Assembly: GCA_021828045.1 (NCBI GenBank)
Contig: JAKATI010000001.1
Coordinates: 70,209-106,430, forward strand
DNA: 36,222 nucleotides
Direction of reading: 5' to 3'
DNA from: Pseudomonadota bacterium
GTDB taxonomy: Bacteria; Pseudomonadota; Gammaproteobacteria; JAKAQQ01
Part shown: positions 1 to 6,285 of the stretch, one piece after another
Position numbering within the stretch: position 1 is the stretch's first letter
Layout of the letters: each line of letters begins with the position of its first letter
Position numbers and translations under genes: made by a program
Notes under the pieces: model-generated
Database searches by the model: none
What the model was told of the DNA's origin: nothing
What the model saw: only the letters and a program-made list of their open reading frames with translations

Positions 1-2
1 TC

Positions 3-284
3 TACGAGGTCTTCGTGCGGCAAGTCAATGATCAGGGCCTGTGGGGATTCGTCAGCCTGGAAGACTTTGTCTTCGGCCAGAAGACCGAGCGGGTCATCGA
101 TCCCGGGGAGGAACGGCTGCGGGACGAGTTCTCGGGTGTGCGCCGGGCTTTGATCCCCCTGCACGCGATCTTCCGCATCGATGAAGTCTCTGAAGAAGGC
201 ACTGCCCGCATCATCGCTCCGGAGGGCAGCAACGTGACTCCCTTGCCGTTCGTCTATCCAGTCGGACGGGAGCCAAAAAAATAA
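3..284 (+). CDS. DUF1820 family protein, 5' end cut by window edge
   Basis: The reading frame is open from the first complete codon at 3 and ends at 284, so the true start lies outside the window. The 94 visible residues include the stretches GFVSLEDFVFG, VIDPGEERL, FSGVRRALIPLHAI and RIDEVSEEGTARI, which match my recollection of the small DUF1820 proteins of gamma- and betaproteobacteria (about 100-110 residues). Only some 10-15 N-terminal residues should therefore be missing. A GTG at 15 is in frame but would remove conserved N-terminal sequence, so I do not take it as the start. The function of the family is unknown. No terminator-like hairpin is obvious in the 136 bases before the next promoter. 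Confidence 0.85.
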   Translation, partial: YEVFVRQVNDQGLWGFVSLEDFVFGQKTERVIDPGEERLRDEFSGVRRALIPLHAIFRIDEVSEEGTARIIAPEGSNVTPLPFVYPVGREPKK

Positions 285-420
285 GACCACTGGCAATCGG
301 GAGCGGAGAAGGAGCGTGGGGGTGGAGTTGACTCCCAGCTGATGATGCCGGCCTCTCTCCCGAATGGGATCGGGATTCTCACGGCTGTCAAAGATTCCTC
401 AAAGGCTGGTTCTCCCCCGT

Positions 421-450
421 TTGACAAATCTCGGGGGGGGGGGGTAGGGT
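421..450 (+). promoter_or_regulatory. sigma-70-like promoter with a 12-G tract as spacer (candidate phase-variable promoter)
   Basis: A perfect -35 box TTGACA lies at 421-426. The spacer holds twelve consecutive G at 433-444. TAGGGT at 445-450 keeps the three most conserved -10 bases (T1, A2, T6) at a spacing of 18. Start of transcription would be near 457, about 57 bases before the ATG at 514. Homopolymers placed between -35 and -10 are a known basis of phase variation, because slipped-strand replication changes the spacer length (for example porA and opc of Neisseria). That this promoter varies is inference. The run plus the following GGG-TA-GGG could also form a G-quadruplex. Confidence 0.55.
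433..444 (+). repeat. poly-G homopolymer (12 G)
   Basis: Twelve consecutive G, followed by TAGGGTAGGG. It is by far the longest G run noticed in the window and sits exactly in the spacer of the only near-consensus -35 upstream of the secreted-protein gene. Length should be treated as uncertain, since sequencing and assembly errors concentrate at such tracts. Confidence 0.9.
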
Positions 451-513
451 AGGGAAAGCCTGTGGGCAGAATGCCCCAGGAAAACGGTCATTGGATCCAA
501 CAGGAGGAACGAC

Positions 514-1323
514 ATGAAAAAGCTAGCTTTCCCGCTCCTTTCTATTCTCGGTCTGGCCCTGATCGTCTTGTCGCCGGTCCGGGCGGCCACCAACAATCTC
601 GCCACCGACCTTTGTACGAGTTGCACGACTGCGGCCCAGTTCCAGGCCTATGCCCAAAGCAATATCCCGTCGGGAGCCTATTTCGAGACTTCGACAGGGG
701 AAAAAATGGAGGTGGAGTTCGTGATCGTCAACCCGGACGATTCGCTGGCCTCGGTCATCACCGCCCATGGTCCCTGTCTTTCGACTGCGGATGGGGCTCC
801 CTGCACGTGGGACATCAGCTGGGACAACCTCACGGGAACGACCGGGGAGGAACAGAATACTTTTTCGACACTGACTCCCTCCATGGGAGTCCAAATCCCC
901 TCGAGCGTGGCCAGCACCTTTACCGGGACCTCCCAGGCCTCAGCCGTGAGCGCTTGGCTCGACAGCAATCTGGCATCCGCAAATCCCCCGCTTTACTTTG
1001 TGATGCAGACGATCTTTCCGGACGGGTCGGAGGCGGAGTATCAAGTCACGGGAACGAGCCCCTTGAGTTTCAGTTTTGTGCTGGATAGTGGCCATGCCGC
1101 CAATGGGGAACCCGAGAACGATTCCGGTGAGGTTGTCAGTGCACCCCAATATACGTTTGTGACGAGCTCGGCCTCCTTTAGCCTGATACAGCTTCTTAAG
1201 GTAACACTCCAGCAGGAAACGGCGTACGATAGTGCCATCCTGGGCAAGGCCAAGGGGGCCGGGACCAATGCAATGGAAAGTTTCCTGCAATCAAATGCCG
1301 GACTTGAGGTTTCAAGCTTTTAA
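514..1323 (+). CDS. Secreted protein of unknown function, first gene of an envelope operon
   Basis: A 269-residue protein with a clear Sec signal peptide: KK at residues 2-3, a hydrophobic core at about 5-21, and a likely cleavage after the PVRA stretch near residue 24. The start is supported by AGGAGG at 502-507. The mature part is Ser/Thr/Ala rich and acidic, with a CxxC pair at residues 34 and 37 and two more Cys around the segment HGPCLSTADGAPC, so disulfides in the periplasm are plausible. I recognise no domain. It is followed within 30 bases by a leader ORF and a TonB-like gene, then a lipoprotein gene, suggesting a cell-envelope operon driven by the poly-G promoter upstream. A structural, pilin-like or adhesin role cannot be told from the sequence. 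Confidence 0.85.
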   Translation: MKKLAFPLLSILGLALIVLSPVRAATNNLATDLCTSCTTAAQFQAYAQSNIPSGAYFETSTGEKMEVEFVIVNPDDSLASVITAHGPCLSTADGAPCTWDISWDNLTGTTGEEQNTFSTLTPSMGVQIPSSVASTFTGTSQASAVSAWLDSNLASANPPLYFVMQTIFPDGSEAEYQVTGTSPLSFSFVLDSGHAANGEPENDSGEVVSAPQYTFVTSSASFSLIQLLKVTLQQETAYDSAILGKAKGAGTNAMESFLQSNAGLEVSSF

Positions 1324-1350
1324 AATATGTGGAGGAAGGGGGGTGCATAA

Positions 1351-1386
1351 ATGACTACGGACAAAAGCGCCCCCCCAGCTTTTTGA
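1351..1386 (+). CDS. 11-codon leader ORF overlapping the TonB-like gene
   Basis: ATG at 1351 is preceded by a strong Shine-Dalgarno sequence (GGAGGAAGG, 1331-1339; spacing about 11). It encodes only MTTDKSAPPAF before a TGA at 1384-1386 that overlaps the ATG at 1386 of the next gene (TGATG). Either it is a translational-coupling leader, or it is the authentic start of the downstream gene thrown out of frame by one base in the run of seven C at 1370-1376. Adding one C would join the two frames into one protein beginning MTTDKSAPPSFLMGIRT. Confidence 0.5.
   Translation: MTTDKSAPPAF
1370..1376 (+). repeat. poly-C tract (7 C) at a frame junction
   Basis: Seven C lie inside the short ORF that precedes the TonB-like gene. 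The well-placed ribosome binding site and ATG (1351) are in one frame and the long downstream frame is in the next; a tract of eight C would fuse them. This is the second homopolymer in the same operon in a position where length change would alter expression. Confidence 0.7.
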
Positions 1387-2306
1387 TGGGTATCAGGACA
1401 GCGAGGGGGAAAGCCCTGCGATGGCTTTTAGCAGGGGCCATCGAGTGCTTGATCTTTGTGGGCTTTGCGTTATGGCTCCAGCATTTCACAGAAAACTCGC
1501 AGCTACTCAATTGGCCTATGCGTCACCACAGACTCATCCACTGGATCCGGCAGATTCAGCCGACGGTGATAATCCCCACCCGTCAAGAGATTCATCCTCA
1601 GAAGCTTACGGCCCCTCCTCAACCGACCTATCGATTGGGGTCCATGCAGAGGGGGCTTGACAGTGAACTGGTGCAGGTCGAGGTACAACGAGGACAGTTG
1701 CTCCAGACCTTGCCCAATCCAGGTTCTGGAGACGGCTTCATCCGCGGGATCTCTGTAGACATCCCCATCCCAGATGGAGGTGGTCTGCCGGCTACGCCCT
1801 ACCGGGTAAAACTGATCAGCTGGGGGCCGCCCGGACATAAAATGGTCATGCCGGGACCTCCCCGCGATTATTACATCTGGTTCGAAGGATATGTCAACCA
1901 GGCGGGACATGTGGTCCGTCTCGGGGTCTTGCAGTCCCAGCTGGGAGCACCGTTCATTCACGACGCAGAAACCGCGATCCTTCGTTTCCGGTTTGCGCCA
2001 CTGACCCTTCATGGACGTCATTCAGGCTTTTACGTTGTCATTCCAGTCTGGTGGAGGCCTTTGGGAGAGAGGATGCCAATCGAGCATCTTCGGCATCCGC
2101 TTTTTGCTCTTCGCACCCGATCGGATTTCGGGTGGTCTAACGAACTTTTGAATTCGCACTGGGTTCTTTATCCCATACCGGGACATCATCCCCTCGCTGT
2201 GCTTTTGGCCGTTGGTTCTGATCCCATTCTGGATGTTGCTCAAGCCACTGCTTGGGCGATCCTTCGAATTGAGGGGCGATTCCAGACAAGGCAGGACCGA
2301 CCATGA
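1386..2306 (+). CDS. TonB-like membrane-anchored protein
   Basis: Taking the ATG at 1386 gives 306 residues. One N-terminal transmembrane segment (about 13-31) is preceded by basic residues, as in TonB. A Pro/Gln/His-rich region follows (to about 140). At about 162-222 comes a segment with the shape of a TonB C-terminal domain: FEGYVNQAGHVVRLGVLQSQ, then DAETAILRFRFAPL, resembling the family pattern V-d-x-x-G-x-V ... A-v-x-x-F-R-F-x-P. About 80 further residues match nothing I know. There is no ribosome binding site directly before 1386; translation is probably coupled to the short leader ORF. An in-frame GTG at 1329 would add 19 residues but coincides with the leader's ribosome binding site. 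No ExbB/ExbD genes are near, so a partner motor would have to be encoded elsewhere. TonB relation moderately confident; partner receptor unknown. Confidence 0.65.
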   Translation: MGIRTARGKALRWLLAGAIECLIFVGFALWLQHFTENSQLLNWPMRHHRLIHWIRQIQPTVIIPTRQEIHPQKLTAPPQPTYRLGSMQRGLDSELVQVEVQRGQLLQTLPNPGSGDGFIRGISVDIPIPDGGGLPATPYRVKLISWGPPGHKMVMPGPPRDYYIWFEGYVNQAGHVVRLGVLQSQLGAPFIHDAETAILRFRFAPLTLHGRHSGFYVVIPVWWRPLGERMPIEHLRHPLFALRTRSDFGWSNELLNSHWVLYPIPGHHPLAVLLAVGSDPILDVAQATAWAILRIEGRFQTRQDRP

Positions 2307-2821
2307 AACGAAGGGGCTTCTGGGTTTGTGGACGATCCGTCCTGATGATCGGAGTCATCACTCTCGGGCTTTCCGCCTGCTATTCGGCTCCGGTGGTCGT
2401 GGGTCCCTCCCATTCGAGTATTCCCTTCCAGACCGTCATGATCTTTGTGCCCCCGCTGGTTCCGAAACACTACACCATGGTGGCTCGACTGGATCATACG
2501 GGACTGATTTTGAACGGATGCGTCAGTGTGGGTGGTTTCAAAAACATAACCATAGAGCGAATGAACCGATCGATCCTGATGCGGGATGCCCGCGCAGCAG
2601 CACACCTCGGCGCAAACGGGATCCTGCTCATTCCATGGAAAACGAAGCCCGGCTATCATGCCTTGGCCGTTGGCTGTTCAGGAGAACTCGTGAAGCGTGC
2701 AGAGGCGATTTATGTGCGGCACTGGAACCCCCGGTTGGGCCACATCCTGAAGATTCTGATTCCAGGCACGGATATACCACCCGTAAAACATGCCAGTTCA
2801 TCTACAAACAAAATCCGCTGA
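2303..2821 (+). CDS. Putative outer-membrane lipoprotein
   Basis: 172 residues starting with a type II signal peptide: basic MKRR, a hydrophobic stretch, and lipobox LSAC with the lipidated Cys at residue 26. The following Tyr-Ser gives no inner-membrane retention Asp at +2, so outer-membrane sorting is likely. The central part, ending in the stretch ARAAAHLGANGILLIPW, recalls YbjQ/DUF4156-type small domains (helix, then a LGAN-a-i strand), but the match is weak. Its ATG overlaps the TGA of the TonB-like gene by four bases (ATGA), so the two are translationally coupled and probably act together in the envelope. Last gene of the operon. Confidence 0.75.
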   Translation: MKRRGFWVCGRSVLMIGVITLGLSACYSAPVVVGPSHSSIPFQTVMIFVPPLVPKHYTMVARLDHTGLILNGCVSVGGFKNITIERMNRSILMRDARAAAHLGANGILLIPWKTKPGYHALAVGCSGELVKRAEAIYVRHWNPRLGHILKILIPGTDIPPVKHASSSTNKIR

Positions 2822-3012
2822 ACCATTGCAACTTTGCACCCATGCTGGCCATGGCCGACCCTACCACTGGGTTTTTCGCCGGCTACCCCATTTGGCACCG
2901 TGGCCCAGACTGTGCAGGGTCAAGTCCAATCTCTGCTGTAAACTCAATTCGGTAGCGACGTCCTTATATCTAACCCACCGCCGCGAGAGAGCCTCCTGCA
3001 TGGGAAGGCTTC

Positions 3013-3216
3013 CTAGTGTCCTGAGTTAGAAGTTCGCATGCAGAATCGTCTGATGCTCTCGAGGATCTCATCGGCGGTCTTGGTCCATACGAAGGGTTTG
3101 GCGCTGCGGTTGTTGGCAGCGAGGTATTCGCGGATGGCCTGCTCGAGTTCGGCGGTGCTGCGATGAGTGCCGCGTCGCATCGCATCCCCCTCGAAATCCA
3201 GTCTGCCTTTGGACAT
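3013..3216 (-). pseudogene. IS630-type transposase C-terminal fragment
   Basis: The minus strand encodes RRGTHRSTAELEQAIREYL and KPFVWTKTADEILESIRRF, then a short tail ending SNSGH. These are the classic final residues of IS630-family transposases (the 'KPFxWTKTAdeIL' region). The DDE catalytic core is absent. The TAG stop at 3013-3015 is formed by the last element base plus the TA target duplication. The first dozen residues after the ATG at 3216 do not look like family sequence, so the deletion joint lies near 3190. Confidence 0.8.
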
Positions 3217-3260
3217 CGAGGGTGCATATTGGTTCGACGAATTAATGACTCAGGACACTA
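3014..3260 (-). mobile_element. IS630-family deletion derivative (about 243 bp plus TA duplication)
   Basis: The left end reads TA-GTGTCCTGAGT (3014-3026) and the right end ACTCAGGACAC-TA (3248-3260), an 11-base perfect terminal inverted repeat flanked by a TA duplication, as expected for IS630/Tc1-mariner elements. Only the last part of the transposase remains between the ends, whereas a full element is about 1.1 kb. It is inserted in the 3' end of an IS256-type transposase remnant. Both ends are intact, so it could behave as a MITE if a related transposase is supplied from elsewhere. Confidence 0.7.
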
Positions 3261-3373
3261 ATGATCCACCACTCGTGGAATTCATCCATGTCGAGGTAGC
3301 GCCGCTCGGTCCACTGTTCGCTCTGTTCGGCGAGCAGGGCGCACACGAGGCGCAGGGCCGAGTCGCTGTTCGG
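3242..3373 (-). pseudogene. IS256-type (mutator) transposase C-terminal remnant, interrupted by the IS630 derivative
   Basis: In the minus strand from 3373 downward the frame reads SALRLVCALLAEQSEQW, TERRYLDMDEFHEWW and then runs into the IS630 terminal repeat, stopping at 3242. This resembles the last residues of IS256-family transposases (S-A-x-R-L-V-x-A-L-L-x-E ... RRYL). An in-frame stop lies just upstream (3374-3376) and the rest of the gene is missing. Only the tail survives. Confidence 0.6.
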
Positions 3374-3456
3374 TCACGCTCATTACTGATAGGTAGGGTG
3401 TTTCCAAGGGTTGCGCGTCGATTTGTCCAAGGATGCGGACCTCTCGCCTGGGCGCA

Positions 3457-3600
3457 GACGCGTATCACCCCGGCTTCCCGGAAGCCCTGAACGGGCTCTT
3501 CCAGGCCGCCAAGCGCAAGACCCGCGGTTACGGGCGGTTCTCCTCCATCCGTACTGTAATCATTCTCATCGCCAGCAACCCGAAATTTCCCTCGGAGGTT
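3457..3600 (+). pseudogene. ISL3-type transposase C-terminal remnant
   Basis: The plus strand encodes ALNGLFQAAKRKTRGYGRF followed by SSIRTVIILIAS. ISL3-family (IS204/IS1001/IS1165) transposases end in just this way (N-G-L-x-Q-A-A-K-R-x-A-R-G-Y-R ... I-x-L-I-A-G-K-L). The segment upstream (3377-3456) has no recognisable transposase sequence, so only the terminal 45-50 codons are left. It adjoins the IS256 and IS630 remnants, making a small IS graveyard. Confidence 0.65.
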
Positions 3601-3606
3601 TTATCC

Positions 3607-4188
3607 TCACTCCTTCGTGGCTGAAGCCTGGATCGAGAGCCAGGCCAGATGCGGGTCAACCCCTGAACAAATCAGCTGGTCGGGGTGACAGGATTTGAAA
3701 CCATGACTCCTGAATTCCTGAGGCGGTGCATGAGGCTTTTCTGGCGAGGGTCTAGGTCTCTCGATGCCGAGGAGACGCAGGTCGCGTAGGGCCGAGAAAT
3801 CGCGGTCATGCGTTACCAGCGCGTCGGCACCGATGGCCAGTGCACTTGCTGCTTGAACCGCATCCACCAGCTGCAACCTGCAAGCGGCGCGAAGTCGAGC
3901 CGCACTTTCCGCGACTTCCGCATCCAAGTCAACGACAAACCACGATTTGAGCGTAGCCCGGTACCTCTCTGCGAGGGCTTCATTGTGAGCGCTCAAAGGT
4001 CCGGTCAGCACCTCGGCGAGGGTTACCGTGGTAACCGCAAGCCGCACCCGCCCTTTGTGGTGTGCCTCAAATACCGGCTTGAATACCCCGGCGAGTCCGG
4101 AGTGATCCTCGAGCACATGGATGATTGGAGCAGAGTCAATCAGGAGAAGCGCACTCTCCGGCAACCCTTCGAGGCTTATCGGTTCCAT
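3607..4188 (-). CDS. PIN-domain (VapC-type) toxin with an extended C terminus
   Basis: PIN-domain ribonucleases of type II toxin-antitoxin modules cleave RNA with a Mg2+-binding acidic cluster. That cluster is visible: D18 in LLLIDSAPI, E59 in TLAEVL, D109 in LVDAVQAASAL, D128/D130 in THDRDF. Family members are about 130-150 residues. Here the frame runs on to 193, and the last 40-45 residues derive from a tRNA 3' fragment and flanking DNA, so the natural stop was probably lost at an insertion joint. The ATG at 4188 overlaps the antitoxin gene's end by 13 bases, the usual operon arrangement. The toxin core looks intact while its antitoxin is truncated, so it may be repressed by lack of promoter, inactive, or tolerated through another antitoxin. 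Confidence 0.8.
   Translation of the reverse strand: MEPISLEGLPESALLLIDSAPIIHVLEDHSGLAGVFKPVFEAHHKGRVRLAVTTVTLAEVLTGPLSAHNEALAERYRATLKSWFVVDLDAEVAESAARLRAACRLQLVDAVQAASALAIGADALVTHDRDFSALRDLRLLGIERPRPSPEKPHAPPQEFRSHGFKSCHPDQLICSGVDPHLAWLSIQASATKE
3677..3702 (-). other. tRNA 3'-end fragment (candidate att remnant)
   Basis: Read on the minus strand the segment contains TTTCAAATCC then TGTCACCCCGACCA, i.e. the 3' side of a T-arm, an acceptor strand CACCCCG, a discriminator base and CCA. The matching 5' acceptor (CGGGGTG), D-arm and anticodon arm are not found in the preceding 75 bases, so it is not a functional tRNA gene. Integrative elements commonly carry such tRNA 3' ends as attachment sites. 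It lies inside the 3' extension of the PIN-domain gene, which reads through it. Att function is inference. Confidence 0.5.
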
Positions 4189-4370
4189 TCCTCCCTCACC
4201 CTTCCCAGGGTCGCCCGGCTATCGTGACCATATAACCCGCGGCCGCTTCCGGCCAGGGACAGCAGGGAGTGTTGCGGGTGGACTTCTCCAGATGCGGTGA
4301 CCGGCACCAATAGGGCAACCGGCCTGCCATGGCGCGTAATGATCGTCTGGCGGCCCTGCTGCGCGGCCAT
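4176..4370 (-). pseudogene. Phd/prevent-host-death type antitoxin, N-terminally truncated
   Basis: The frame encodes QGRQTIITRHGRPVALLVPV, the hallmark of Phd/YefM-like antitoxins, followed by a toxin-binding tail with LLSLAGSGRGLYGHDSRATL and LREEWNR-like sequence (here VREEWNR). Such proteins normally start about 25 residues earlier with the dimerisation/DNA-binding part (pattern s-x-x-e-A-r-x-x-f-s-x-L-l). That part is missing: upstream of about 4373 the sequence switches to a repeat also found near 7476. The ATG at 4370 would give only 64 residues and no DNA-binding strand. It precedes and overlaps the PIN toxin gene. Confidence 0.65.
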
Positions 4371-4545
4371 CGCAGGGATTGGGCCTGTCCAAACCCAAGG
4401 GGTGCCCAAAGGTTGTCCGGAGGGCTCGCAGCAGTACGGGAGTTGCCTTTGTGGCACGATGGTAGTTGGTCGTATAGTGTGTTACGAAGAATAGTTGACG
4501 AACCAAAACAGGCTTGGCTAACGGAACCCGTATGTCACTTTCCGG
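4361..4545 (+). repeat. Diverged repeat, copy A (partner at 7476-7667)
   Basis: About 185 bases align with 7476-7667 at roughly two-thirds identity with a few indels. Both copies contain a plus-strand frame with the pattern AIAGI-x-P-(V/I)-Q-x-QG ... G-x-C-(L/V)-C ... CY(E/A)E-stop (stops at 4492-4494 and 7610-7612), and many differences fall on third codon positions. Similarity continues past the stop to CACTTTCCGG. It could be the 3' end of a small gene or an untranslated element of a mobile unit; I do not recognise it. Copy A cuts the antitoxin gene on one side and precedes a secreted-protein gene on the other. Confidence 0.55.
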
Positions 4546-4658
4546 AAAATCACCCAGACGGGGGGCAGGGCGTAGCGTGCGGGTTTCCCTGGTTTGACCC
4601 TTTCTTGTGTGGAGTGGTAGTTTCCAATGCAAGGTGTGGGCCTTCTGGAGGAGTCGTC

Positions 4659-5324
4659 ATGAATGAGAGGACGCAGGCTGGGGATGGGACCGGGGAAAGG
4701 AGCCGGAAGGGAGTCTTCTGGGTGATGTGGTGCCTGATGGTGACGGCGGTTCCGATGGTGGCCTGGGGTCATGTGGGGACCCCTCCGCCGGTCCGTTCTT
4801 CATCCGGGGTCACGGTACTTCCGAGGTGGCGGACGACCAAGCTTCACCGCATTCTGGTGGTGGGGCACCGGATCCGGATTCCCAAGCCCGTCGTTTTCGA
4901 GATCATCAAGGCGGCGCTCCAGCGAACCTGGTCGACCTCACCCCGTGACGGGAACCAGATCGTCTGCCAGTTCCACTATCCGGTGGGTTCCCATATCCAG
5001 GACCGGGCGGTGCTGTTCTGCCAGACCAACAACGAGCATTTCCAGTTCCAGGAAAGGCATTGGTTCATGAATATCGATGGACGGGATGGTGGGCTTATCC
5101 CGCCTACGATTCGGGGTCCCTTGGGGTTTCAGGAGTTCGAGACGGACCAGATGCATTTGGTGGATCCGGCTCGTCTGCGGCGGCTCTTGGCCAAGCTGCC
5201 GGCGGCGGGTGGGCGGTATGAGTTCAAGGTCATGAAGCACGGGCATCCGGAGTCGGAGTGGTTCATGAACCGGGGGAAGGTGGTCCGGGTGATCGATTTC
5301 AAGAAGGAGGGAAAAGCCAGGTAG
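4659..5324 (+). CDS. Secreted protein of unknown function
   Basis: 221 residues, ATG at 4659 preceded by TGGAGGAG (4646-4653). The N-terminal 18 residues are polar and basic, followed by a hydrophobic stretch (VFWVMWCLMVTAVPMVAWG) and a probable Sec cleavage near AWG-HV at about residue 37-40. The mature part is about 180 residues, with two Cys (IVCQFHY, VLFCQTN) and a conserved-looking core around HWFMNIDGRDGG. No family recognised. It is the only apparently intact non-TA gene in the accessory stretch and ends 56 bases before the first decayed purL copy. It could belong to the ancestral purL neighbourhood or be cargo. Confidence 0.75.
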   Translation: MNERTQAGDGTGERSRKGVFWVMWCLMVTAVPMVAWGHVGTPPPVRSSSGVTVLPRWRTTKLHRILVVGHRIRIPKPVVFEIIKAALQRTWSTSPRDGNQIVCQFHYPVGSHIQDRAVLFCQTNNEHFQFQERHWFMNIDGRDGGLIPPTIRGPLGFQEFETDQMHLVDPARLRRLLAKLPAAGGRYEFKVMKHGHPESEWFMNRGKVVRVIDFKKEGKAR

Positions 5325-5380
5325 GGCTGCTGGTTGCGGGCCTGCCGGCACCACGGTTTCACGACAACATCCCGTCAATC

Positions 5381-5781
5381 CGTGGGGGAGAGGGCCCGCC
5401 TGCGCTCGTCGTGTGCCGCGCTACGCTATATTTTCAGGATCCGCAGTTTGGGCCAACCCTCGGAGGTTCCGCTCTCGCGTCTTTCCGGCACTGGAAGATC
5501 GAGGAACGTATGGGCCCCGGTAAAAACCGACTGGCGGGCGCCCATTTTCTCTGCCTGGTCGAAAAGGCGGGTCCCGGGGCCGTTCCCGAAGGAACGGTTG
5601 GGGAGATTTCCGGCTCCCTTCGAGATTCCTCCCGGGACCTCGTGGTTGTTCCGAGGCCAGCCGTGGCATTCCCCTGGTTCTCCAAGGCCACGGACATCCT
5701 TGAGCGGACCGGGCTTGCCGGCTTTGGCCGGATCGAACGGGGAGTGGTCTACCGGACTGGGACCCGCTGTCCGGAGCGGAG
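5381..5781 (+). pseudogene. purL: Decayed copy 1 of the purL promoter and 5' end
   Basis: About 400 bases align with 9192-9636, from the leader (CCTGCG ... GTGTGCCGCGCTA) through the first 115 or so codons of purL. The frame translates to ASFRHWKIEERMGPGKNRLA and SKATDILERTGLAGFGRIER, close to the intact protein. A 24-base deletion between two CTCGGA repeats removed the region holding the start codon, about eight codons are lost in the middle, and the homology stops abruptly after CCGGAGCGGAG. It cannot make PurL. A TATATT at 5427 replaces the TATAAT of the real gene. The HigBA-like module follows at once. Confidence 0.85.
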
Positions 5782-5907
5782 TCAATGCCACCAGCGGCAA
5801 TGGCCGGGTTGTGGACCTCGAGGGTCATCACCCGGACTGATCCTGGCCGGAGATACGCTGCATCCAGACGCGCCGATCGTCCTCGTCCGGAACGGGTTGG
5901 TCAACGT

Positions 5908-6285
5908 TCAAGTTGCGCGATGTGCCGTTTTTGATGCGCTCGCTCGAATGCGTGATCGGGTAGCGGATCGTTCCACTCGCCGCGGTACAAAGGCAATTTT
6001 AAGCGTACAACCCACCGCGTCCGCGTATTTCTTGAGTGACGCCACCGATGGCGCATGTTTGCCAGCACCTTCCAGTCGCGAGATGGCACTCTTGGTCGTG
6101 CCCATGCGGTTCGCGACCGCTTCCTGGGTCAGGCCGGCGCGTGTCCGCGCGGACAGCATTTCGTGTGCGAGGGCATACTCGGCTTCCAAGGCATCATAGG
6201 CCTTACGGAACCCCGGGCGCCTTGATGCTTTTTCAAGAAAAGCGCTTTGATGGTGCGGTGTGGGATCGTATTTGAATTTAGGCAT
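5908..6285 (-). CDS. HigA-like XRE-family antitoxin
   Basis: 125 residues with a Cro/C1-type helix-turn-helix at about 45-80: LSARTRAGLTQEAVANRMGT, TKSAISRLEG, then PSVASLKKYADAVGCTLKIA. This is the standard arrangement of HigA/HigA-2 antitoxins, which neutralise a RelE-fold toxin and repress their own promoter. The gene is second in its operon, starting 8 bases before the toxin gene ends. A basic C-terminal tail (about residues 100-125: RRVERSATRSRIRASASK) extends beyond the usual core and may reflect read-through into foreign DNA. Confidence 0.85.
   Translation of the reverse strand: MPKFKYDPTPHHQSAFLEKASRRPGFRKAYDALEAEYALAHEMLSARTRAGLTQEAVANRMGTTKSAISRLEGAGKHAPSVASLKKYADAVGCTLKIAFVPRRVERSATRSRIRASASKTAHRAT

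Noticed and set aside
462-1088. A 208-codon frame overlapping the secreted-protein gene
   Set aside because: No ribosome binding site or domain; the competing frame has a signal peptide and a strong AGGAGG.
3710-3780. Complete tRNA gene on the minus strand upstream of the CCA fragment
   Set aside because: No 5' acceptor strand, D-arm or anticodon arm pairs with the fragment.
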